From Microterricola pindariensis (GTDB lineage Bacteria > Actinomycetota > Actinomycetes > Actinomycetales > Microbacteriaceae): a stretch of 64,000 nucleotides of DNA. Positions 57,709 through 64,000 of this stretch are shown piece after piece (positions within the stretch are counted from its first letter, which is position 1; each line of letters starts with the position of its first letter). Where the stretch lies: assembly GCF_002936985.1 (NCBI RefSeq), contig NZ_MPZN01000017.1, positions 1 to 64,000 of the forward strand. Direction: 5' to 3'. The translations under genes and the position numbers were made by a program. The notes under the pieces are model-generated. The model did not search any database. It had not been told where the DNA came from and saw only the letters and a program-made list of their open reading frames with translations.

Positions 57709-59412
57709 TCAGCTGCTGTGCGCCAACGAGATCAACTCGCGGGCGTGTTCCAGCCCACTGGCCGAGTCGGGCAGGCCGGAGAGCAACCGCGCCATTTCGG
57801 CGACGCGCTCATCGCCCTGCAACTGGCGAACGCTGGAGGCGGTGACGGAGCCGTCGCGATCCTTCACCACGGTGAGGTGGTTCTCGGCGAACGCGGCCAC
57901 CTGGGCCAGGTGGGTCACCACGATGACCTGGGCGGATTCGGCCAGCCGGGCGAGCCGGCGGCCGATCTCGATCGCTGCGGCGCCGCCGATGCCGGCATCC
58001 ACCTCGTCGAAGACGAAGGTCGGCACCGGGTCCGTGCCGGCCACGACGACCTCGATCGCGAGCATCACGCGGGAGAGCTCGCCGCCGGATGCGCCGCGCC
58101 CGAGCGGTCGCGGGTCTGCCCCGGCGTGCGGCTTCAGCAGGATCGAGACGGCATCACCGCCGGATGCGCCCAGCTCATCCCGCGGGCTGACGATGATGGA
58201 GAGTTCGGCGTTGGGCATGGCGAGCGGGCCGAGTTCGGCCGTGACCTCGCGGGCGAACCGCTCGGCGGCGAGGGCGCGCAGCGCGCTGAGCTCTGCGGCC
58301 AGGCGCTCCACCAGGTCACGGTCGGTGGCGACGGCGGTCTCGAGCTCGGCGATGCGCTCGGCGTCGCCGTCGAGTTCGAACAGTCTGCTGCTGCCGATCT
58401 CCAGGGCCTCGATCACCTCGTCGAGCGAGCTGCCGTACTTGCGCACCAGGGCGGCGAGCTCGGCCCGACGCTCCTGCACCGTCTCGAGCTCCCGTGAGCC
58501 GTCGGTGTCGAGGCCGTCCAGGTAGCTGGAGAGCTCACCCACGACGTCGGCCAGCAGGAACTCGATGCTCGCCAGCGACTCCGCGATCGGGCCGAGCGTC
58601 GCGTCGTGCGCCGCGGCGCGTTCCACTGCCCGGCGTGCGCCGTTCATCAGGGTGACGGCGTCCGGGGATTCGATGATGCCGCCGCCGTCGTTCTCTGCCG
58701 AGATCTGCTCGCGGGCGATCGTGGCGGCCTGGCGCAGCTCCTCGAGGTTGTTGAGGCGCTCGGCGCGCTCGGTGAGCTCGCTGTCCTCGCCGGGCTGCGG
58801 GGCAACGGCCTCAATCTCGGCCAGTGCCTCGCGCAGCTCCTCGGCCTCGCGTGAGCGGCGGTCGCGCTCGCTCTGCAGCCTGGCCAATTCCTCGGCGTTC
58901 GCCTGCCAGCGACGGTAGGCGTGGCCGTAGTCGGCGAGCACGCCCGCGAAGTCGGCGCCGGCGAAGCGGTCGAGGGCCTCGCGCTGCGCGGTGGCCGAGC
59001 GCAGGCGCATCTGCTCCGACTGGCCGTGCACGATCACCAGGTGGTCGGCGAGCTCGGAGAGAACGGCGGCGGGCGCCTGTCGACCGCCCACGATGGCCCG
59101 GCTGCGGCCCTCGGCCGAGACGGTGCGGCCAAGCAAGAGCTCCGGCCCGTCGAGGTCTCCCCCGGCCAGGCGCACGCGTTCGGCGACGGGGCCGTCCTCG
59201 GCGACCACCCAGCGGCCCTCGACCCAGCTCTGGGCCTGGCCCTGGCGCACGGCACCGGCGTCGGCACGCTCGCCGAGGAGCAGGCCGAGGGCGGAGACGA
59301 CCATGGTCTTGCCAGCGCCGGTCTCACCGGTGACGGCCGTGAATCCCGGGCCGAGCGGCAATACTGCCTCGGCGATGACGCCCAGGTCGCGAATCGTCAG
59401 TTCCTCAATCAC
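57709..59412 (-). CDS. recN: DNA repair protein RecN
   Basis: A 567-aa SMC-like ATPase. Walker A GETGAGKTMVVSAL near residue 30, a long coiled coil in the middle with Glu/Arg/Ala-rich helices, and the C-terminal signature GASGGELSRVMLAIEVV and FDEVDAGIGG. It acts at double-strand breaks. Its ATG overlaps the nadK end by 8 bp, as in many actinobacteria. Confidence 0.95.
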   Translation of the reverse strand: MIEELTIRDLGVIAEAVLPLGPGFTAVTGETGAGKTMVVSALGLLLGERADAGAVRQGQAQSWVEGRWVVAEDGPVAERVRLAGGDLDGPELLLGRTVSAEGRSRAIVGGRQAPAAVLSELADHLVIVHGQSEQMRLRSATAQREALDRFAGADFAGVLADYGHAYRRWQANAEELARLQSERDRRSREAEELREALAEIEAVAPQPGEDSELTERAERLNNLEELRQAATIAREQISAENDGGGIIESPDAVTLMNGARRAVERAAAHDATLGPIAESLASIEFLLADVVGELSSYLDGLDTDGSRELETVQERRAELAALVRKYGSSLDEVIEALEIGSSRLFELDGDAERIAELETAVATDRDLVERLAAELSALRALAAERFAREVTAELGPLAMPNAELSIIVSPRDELGASGGDAVSILLKPHAGADPRPLGRGASGGELSRVMLAIEVVVAGTDPVPTFVFDEVDAGIGGAAAIEIGRRLARLAESAQVIVVTHLAQVAAFAENHLTVVKDRDGSVTASSVRQLQGDERVAEMARLLSGLPDSASGLEHARELISLAHSS

Positions 59413-60325
59413 GACCGACAGGCCCTCTCCACCCGGTGACCGGAAGTTGGAATTTGTTCACAAGTCTGTCGGTGAATGGCGCCTCGTGCAGGCGGGCCAG
59501 CCGCACGGGAACGGGGCTGCGGCGCACCACGACGCGTGCGCCGGGTGGCAGATCGCGGGTGCGGCGGCCGTCGCACCAGAGCACACCGGAGGCGGAGGTG
59601 CGGGCGAGCACCTCGACGGCGAGCGAGGACTCCGGGCCGACGACCAGGGGGCGGGCGAAGAGGGCGTGCGCGCTGAGCGGCACGAGCAGCATGGCGTCCA
59701 GCGTGGGCCAGACGATAGGGCCGCCGCCCGAGAAGGCGTAGGCGGTGGACCCCGTCGGGGTGGACATCACGACGCCGTCGCAGCCGAAGCTGGAGAGCGG
59801 CCTGCCGTCGATCTCGATGACGACTTCGAGCATCCGCTCCCCGCTCGCCTTCTCGACGGTCGCCTCGTTCAGGGCCCAGGTCTCGTAGACCACGTCCTCG
59901 CCCTGCTTGACCCGCACGGCGAGCGTCATGCGCTCCTCGACGACGTAGTCGCGGGCGAGTCCCCGGCTGATCGCCTCGCTCAGGCTGTCGCGCTCGCTCT
60001 CGGCCAGGAACCCGACGTGGCCGAGGTTCACACCGAGCAGCGGGGTCGAGGCCCCGCGCACGAGTTCCGCGGCGCGCAGGATCGTTCCGTCGCCGCCGAG
60101 CACGATGACGAGTTCCACGTCCTCGGCCTGCACGTCGACGCCGAGCGTCAACAGTGATCCGCCGTGGTCGGGGAAGAAGGCGCGCAGGTCATCACCCTGG
60201 TCGGCGGGGATGACGGGGGTGGCCCCGGCGGCCCGCAACTGGGCGCAGGCGGCAACGGCCGCCTCGAGTGCGTCACGGCGGCCGGTGTGCGCGACGACGA
60301 GGATGGGGCGCTGCACTGGCGTCAT
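59405..60325 (-). CDS. nadK: NAD kinase
   Basis: A 306-aa kinase. LGGDGTILRAAELVRG carries the GGDG catalytic motif, then VNLGHVGFLAESE, and GCDGVVMSTPTGSTAYAFSGGG. It makes NADP from NAD with ATP or polyphosphate. It is 4 bp after tlyA and overlaps recN, the standard tlyA-nadK-recN order. Confidence 0.95.
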   Translation of the reverse strand: MTPVQRPILVVAHTGRRDALEAAVAACAQLRAAGATPVIPADQGDDLRAFFPDHGGSLLTLGVDVQAEDVELVIVLGGDGTILRAAELVRGASTPLLGVNLGHVGFLAESERDSLSEAISRGLARDYVVEERMTLAVRVKQGEDVVYETWALNEATVEKASGERMLEVVIEIDGRPLSSFGCDGVVMSTPTGSTAYAFSGGGPIVWPTLDAMLLVPLSAHALFARPLVVGPESSLAVEVLARTSASGVLWCDGRRTRDLPPGARVVVRRSPVPVRLARLHEAPFTDRLVNKFQLPVTGWRGPVGRD

Positions 60326-60329
60326 AACG

Positions 60330-61142
60330 TCATGCTCCCGTCGTGGCTGTGACTCGGTCGATCCATTCTGACGGATCAGAGCCGATTGTGGCGCTCAACC
60401 AGACCAGATATTCGTGATTGCCGGACCCGCCGGCGATCGGAGAGGCGACGAGACCGGCCGTACGGAGGCCGAGGTCGTGCGCGGCCCAGAGCACGCCGTT
60501 GACGGCATCCGCACGCAGGCCGGGGTTCTTGACGACGCCCTCACGGATGCCGGTGCGCCCCACCTCGAACTGCGGCTTGACCAGCAGCACGAAGTCGGCG
60601 CCCTCCGCGGCCGTCTCGACGAGGGCCGGCAGCACGGTGATGAGCGAGATGAAGGAGAGGTCGCCGACGACAACTCTCGGCCGCTCCGGCCAGCGGCTGG
60701 CGGCCGCCAGCGACTCGGCGGTCATGTAACGCACGTTGAAGCCCTCGACCAGGGTCAGCCGCTCCTCGTCGGCGAGCTGCGGCGCGAGCTGGCCGTGCCC
60801 GACGTCGACGGCGAGCACCCGGGCGGCACCGCGCTCGAGCAGAACCTGGCTGAAGCCGCCCGTGGATGCGCCGGCGTCGAGGACGGTGGCGCCGGAGACC
60901 TGCACAGGGAAGGCGTCGAGTGCGGCAATCAGTTTGTGTGCCGCGCGGCTGACGTAATGGTCTGCGCCGGCGACCTCGATCTTCTGGGAGGGAAACACCT
61001 TGGTGGCGGGCTTCAGGACGGGCTTGCCGTTGACGGTGACGAGGCCGTCGGCGAGGAGCGTCGCGGCGTGTGTGCGGGAGCGGGCCAGGCCCCGCTCGGC
61101 CAGCGCGGCGTCCAGGCGCACACCCTCGATGTGATCGGTCAT
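60330..61142 (-). CDS. tlyA: TlyA-family rRNA 2'-O-methyltransferase
   Basis: A 270-aa protein: S4 domain at the start (VRLDAALAERGLARSRTHAATLL), then an FtsJ-like methyltransferase with SAM motif VLDAGASTGGFSQVLLERGA, DVGHGQLA, VVGDLSFISLITVLP and KPQFEVG. TlyA methylates 16S and 23S rRNA and affects capreomycin sensitivity. Its start lies just after the small coupled protein gene. Confidence 0.93.
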   Translation of the reverse strand: MTDHIEGVRLDAALAERGLARSRTHAATLLADGLVTVNGKPVLKPATKVFPSQKIEVAGADHYVSRAAHKLIAALDAFPVQVSGATVLDAGASTGGFSQVLLERGAARVLAVDVGHGQLAPQLADEERLTLVEGFNVRYMTAESLAAASRWPERPRVVVGDLSFISLITVLPALVETAAEGADFVLLVKPQFEVGRTGIREGVVKNPGLRADAVNGVLWAAHDLGLRTAGLVASPIAGGSGNHEYLVWLSATIGSDPSEWIDRVTATTGA

Positions 61143-61145
61143 GGT

Positions 61146-61319
61146 CTAGGCCTGCGTTCCCGCGGCGTCGCCGCCCTCGAGTCGATCGCGCATCTCGTCG
61201 TGCAACTGCACATAGCCGTCGGCGCGCTCGGCCAGCGGCTGCTCGTCCAGAGCGTGCAGGCGCGCGGCCAGCTCGGCCTGTGCGGGGCCAACCGGGAGTT
61301 CGTGTTCTGCTGTCGTCAC
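61146..61319 (-). CDS. 57-aa small protein between HAD phosphatase and tlyA
   Basis: Too short for most ORF calls. It starts on GTG 61319, which overlaps the HAD stop as GTGA, and ends 4 bp before the tlyA start. Sequence is mostly one charged helix: VTTAEHELPVGPAQAELAAR then LHALDEQPLAERADGYVQLH and DEMRDRLEGGDAAG. The same slot in M. tuberculosis (Rv1693) holds a small gene of similar size. Function unknown; positional conservation and coupling make it real. Confidence 0.8.
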   Translation of the reverse strand: MTTAEHELPVGPAQAELAARLHALDEQPLAERADGYVQLHDEMRDRLEGGDAAGTQA

Positions 61320-62398
61320 AGTGCCACGTTACCGGCAGGCGCCGACAGAGGCGCGGCGGCGCCGTTGACGTACAGCTCTTCCGGAACATTCAGCCCGTAG
61401 ATTGCCCGCCCGGAGTTCCAGATCACGGCGCAGGCAGCCCGCAGCAGGTCGATGCCGGCATCCCCACGCTTGACGATCTGCACGTCGTTGCCGTTCAGAC
61501 GAACGCTGGCGGCGTTGACCGTCGCCTGGCTGCCATCGGAGGAGAGCACCGGCTCCGGGTACGGCTCGTGCAGCTGGCGCAGGTCGCTGAGGATGAACTG
61601 TGGACGCATGTCGGCCCCGGCGGCGAGGGCCTGCTTGGCCTTGTCGATTCCGGTGAGCACGAGAACGGATGCGATCCCAGCACGGTTCGCGCCGAGGATG
61701 TCGGTGTCCAGCCGGTCACCGATGAAGAGGGCATTCTCGGCGGCGAAGCGCTCCCGTGCGACCTCGAAGATCGGCACCTCCGGCTTGCCCGCGACGAGCG
61801 GCAGCCGCCCGACGGCGGTGTGCACGGCCGAGACGAGGGTGCCATTTCCCGGGGCAATGCCGCGGGCGACGGGAATCGTCCAGTCCGTGTTCGTGGCCAC
61901 CCAGGGGATGTCGGCACCGGGCCCGGTGGGCGCGAGGGCGAAGGCGGCCTCGGCGAGCTGTGCCCAGCCCACATCGGGCGCGAAGCCCTGCACGACGGCG
62001 GCAGGGAGATCATCCGCGGAGCGAGTCACCCGGAATCCGGCCTTCTCCACCTCGACGACGAGCCCGTCGCCGCCGACGACGAGCACCAGCGAGCCGGGCT
62101 CGATGAGCCCGGAGAGCAGGAGCATCGCGGCCTGCGGAGAGGTCACGACGTCGTCCGCCTGCACGCTCAGGCCGAGTTCGCTGAGGTGCGCGGCGACGGA
62201 GGCGTCCGAACGCGAGGCGTTGTTGGTGATGTAACCGACGCGCAGCGACGCTGCGGCCTGGTTCAGGCTCTCCACGGCGTGCGGGATCGCCGTCGGGCCG
62301 GCGTACACGACGCCGTCCAGGTCGGCGAGCAGCACGTCGACGCCGTCCAGGGGCGTTGCAGATGCCACTCGACTACTTCTCCGTCGGAACAGCGCCAT
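61316..62398 (-). CDS. HAD-IIA family phosphatase (NagD-like)
   Basis: A 360-aa HAD hydrolase. Motif I LLADLDGVVYAG gives Asp23 and Asp25; motif II is in YITNNASRSDASVA; the cap of the NagD/PNPP type lies in the middle; motif IV is FIGDRLDTDILGANRAG. Members act on sugar or glycerol phosphates. Start ATG 62398 overlaps the upstream gene's end by 26 bp; GTG 62368 with GGAGAAG upstream is a rival start. Confidence 0.88.
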   Translation of the reverse strand: MALFRRRSSRVASATPLDGVDVLLADLDGVVYAGPTAIPHAVESLNQAAASLRVGYITNNASRSDASVAAHLSELGLSVQADDVVTSPQAAMLLLSGLIEPGSLVLVVGGDGLVVEVEKAGFRVTRSADDLPAAVVQGFAPDVGWAQLAEAAFALAPTGPGADIPWVATNTDWTIPVARGIAPGNGTLVSAVHTAVGRLPLVAGKPEVPIFEVARERFAAENALFIGDRLDTDILGANRAGIASVLVLTGIDKAKQALAAGADMRPQFILSDLRQLHEPYPEPVLSSDGSQATVNAASVRLNGNDVQIVKRGDAGIDLLRAACAVIWNSGRAIYGLNVPEELYVNGAAAPLSAPAGNVAL

Positions 62399-64000
62399 CG
62401 TCGCCCTTGTCGGCCTTGACGGCCTTGACGGCCTTCGCCTTCTTCGGAGCCTTCACTGCGGCGACGGCCTCGTCGGCCTTCGGAGCCTTGTCAGCTTTCT
62501 CGGCCTGTGCAGGCTTCTCGGCCTGTGCAGGCTTCTCGGCCTTCGGAGCCTTCGGAGCCTTCTCGACCTTTGGGGCCTTCACGACCTTCGGAGCCTTCAC
62601 GACCTTCTCGGCCTCTACAGGCTTCTTGGCCTTCGGAGCCTTCTCGGCCTTGGCAGCCTTCACAGGCTTCTCGACCTTAGGGGCCTTCACAACCTTGTCA
62701 GCCTTCGGGGCCTTCTTGGCCTTCGGGGCAGCGACGGCCTCGACGACAGCGCTTTCGGCGTCGGAGTCCTCGGCGTCGGAGTCCTCGGCGTCGGAGTCCT
62801 CGCCGAGCAGCTCGGCAACCTCGTCCTCGGCGGAGACGTTCTTGATCGACGCGGTGTCAACGGGCGTCGCGTCGACAGCCTCCGCCTCGGCGGGTGCGTC
62901 AACCGCGGTCTCGTCGGCGACGGGCTCGTCAGTGGTCGACTCGTCAGTGGTCGACTCGTCAGCGGTCGACTCGTCAGCGGCGGGCTCGTCAGACACGAAG
63001 ATGCCGTCGTCGCCCTCTTCGTCGGCGAAGTCGATGTAGTCGAGCTCCTCCTCGTAGACGGAGATGGTCTCGTCGCCGTCTTCGCCGTAGGCGGCACCGA
63101 GTGCGGCGGCCGCGCGATTGGCGCGGGCACGCCACTCGGCTGCTTCTGCATCGCGGCTGAGCTCCTCGAGCACCTCGGCGTATGCGGCGAACAGCGGCGG
63201 GCTGTAGCTGAAGGCGGTGTTCGGGTCGAGCTGAGAGATCTCCAGCTCGACGAGCGCCAACTCCGGCTGCTCGAGGTCGAGACGGGCGCCAGACATGGCG
63301 ATCGCGAGCTCCACCTGCACCGAGTCGGGCAGGGTGGTGCGGTCGATGCTGCGGCCGAGCTCGAGGGCACGGTCAGGTCGGCCCACGCCGCGCTCACTGT
63401 CGACCATCAAGGCGATCTGGTCATTCTTGCCGGAGATGCGACGGTAAGTGCGCAGCTCACGCAGCGCCAGCGCGAAATCGCCGGTGGCGTAGGCGGTGAC
63501 GGCGAGCGTCTCGCGCACGATGGCGATGCGGCCGGCGCGACGAGCGGCAGACAGAACGTGCTTGTGCGCAAGCTCGGGGTCTTCGTCGATGAGCCGGGCA
63601 GCCATCGCGAGGTGCTTGGCAACCCACTCGGCGTTGTCCTTGGTGAGCGTCTTGAGCTCGTTCCGGGCGCCGCGGTCGAGGTCGTTCGCGGTCACGTCGT
63701 CGGGCAGATCGGGGTCGTCGTGACGAGGGCGCACCATGCGCAGCTCGTGCTGACGGCGCTGCTCCTCGGTCATCTCCTCGTCGTAGCGGGCCTGACGCTC
63801 TGCCTCACGGTCGTTGCGCGCGGGGGCGCCATCGCGGGTCCAGAGCTTCTGCTCGCCACCGGCGCGCGGGGGTCGACGATCGCCATCGCGCGGCGGGCGG
63901 CGGTCACCACCGTCGCGGTTCTCCCACGGCTTCCGCTCGCCATCACGCGGCGGGCGGCTGCTGCTGTCGCGGTTCTCCCAGGGCTTGCGCTCACCGTCAC
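62373..64000 (-). CDS. TPR-like protein with low-complexity ends (5' end beyond window)
   Basis: The frame stays open to the window edge, upstream of the first Met at 63773, so at least 542 residues are coded. Visible N-terminal part: repeated DGERKPWENRD and RPPRDG units (Arg/Pro/Asp-rich, two or three times), then GEQKLWTRDGAPARND. The middle (~170 residues) is helical, TPR-like, with AWVAKHLAMAARLIDEDPEL-type helix pairs. The last ~230 residues are acidic (DESTADESTTDES) then Lys/Ala/Pro repeats (KAPKVEKPVKAAKAEKAPK), like histone H1 tails. It sits before the HAD gene, the Rv1691 TPR position in M. tuberculosis. Function unknown. Confidence 0.75.
   Translation of the reverse strand, partial: DGERKPWENRDSSSRPPRDGERKPWENRDGGDRRPPRDGDRRPPRAGGEQKLWTRDGAPARNDREAERQARYDEEMTEEQRRQHELRMVRPRHDDPDLPDDVTANDLDRGARNELKTLTKDNAEWVAKHLAMAARLIDEDPELAHKHVLSAARRAGRIAIVRETLAVTAYATGDFALALRELRTYRRISGKNDQIALMVDSERGVGRPDRALELGRSIDRTTLPDSVQVELAIAMSGARLDLEQPELALVELEISQLDPNTAFSYSPPLFAAYAEVLEELSRDAEAAEWRARANRAAAALGAAYGEDGDETISVYEEELDYIDFADEEGDDGIFVSDEPAADESTADESTTDESTTDEPVADETAVDAPAEAEAVDATPVDTASIKNVSAEDEVAELLGEDSDAEDSDAEDSDAESAVVEAVAAPKAKKAPKADKVVKAPKVEKPVKAAKAEKAPKAKKPVEAEKVVKAPKVVKAPKVEKAPKAPKAEKPAQAEKPAQAEKADKAPKADEAVAAVKAPKKAKAVKAVKADKGDDGAVPTEK

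Overview
The window looks like the chromosome of a high-GC actinobacterium, most likely a member of Microbacteriaceae. The reasons are strong GC bias in third positions, many GTG starts, extensive ATGA/GTGA start-stop overlaps, an actinobacterial cell-division/chromosome-partition gene block (nadK-recN ... pyrG-xerD-parA-scpAB-rluB-cmk-der), and the dispersed GGTCTCGATACGCTCG-type repeat common in that family. The family assignment is inference; the domain/phylum level is well supported.

Layout. (1) 1-3250: the end of an acyl-CoA catabolic operon (acyl-CoA dehydrogenase, SDR reductase, MaoC hydratase, crotonase, all translationally coupled) with a convergent TetR regulator. (2) 3740-6881: a three-gene minus-strand operon with a split transketolase (N and C halves) and a glutamate-1-semialdehyde-aminomutase-type aminotransferase, with an AT-rich 20-bp palindrome just upstream. 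(3) 7.3-17.2 kb: a mixed accessory region with an internally deleted alpha/beta-hydrolase remnant, a membrane family-2 glycosyltransferase coupled to a 71-aa membrane protein, YCII-like and DUF1801-like proteins, a HEAT-like protein, a P-loop GTPase with a DUF697-like hydrophobic tail, a GIY-YIG protein, pyridoxal kinase, a histidine phosphatase and an AHSA1-type protein.

(4) 17.3-29.2 kb: an island-like stretch. It is bounded by direct repeats of the tRNA-Pro 3' end, trailer and terminator (intact tRNA-Pro(GGG) at 29144-29220, a degenerate copy at 17344-17445). It holds a soluble Ser/Thr kinase, two PD-(D/E)XK-like proteins, a PIN-like protein, a GIY-YIG-like protein, a lipoprotein and hypotheticals. 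Three genes are each broken by one in-frame stop: a CoiA-like nuclease, a protein resembling ones found in actinobacterial integrative elements, and a transposase fragment. No integrase was found, so the island appears fixed and decaying.

(5) 29.4-32.3 kb: GNAT acetyltransferase, membrane protein, universal stress protein coupled to a paired crcB fluoride channel, then a triplicated ~60-bp repeat. (6) 32.3-40.4 kb: a complete urease locus read right to left, ureA - CbiX-like chelatase with a His-rich tail - ureB - ureC - ureF - ureG - ureD - nickel permease - urea transporter. There is no ureE; the His-tailed chelatase is the obvious candidate nickel donor. (7) 40.5-44.0 kb: a 1162-aa protein that joins a K+-channel-like pore module to two FUSC transporter modules. 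(8) 44.1-64.0 kb: core genes der, cmk, tyrA, rluB, scpB, scpA, parA, xerD, NUDIX, pyrG, then a secreted CotH/lamin-tail/PKD protein set into the recN-pyrG gap, then recN, nadK, tlyA, a 57-aa coupled small protein, a HAD phosphatase and a TPR-like protein with extreme low-complexity ends that runs out of the window.
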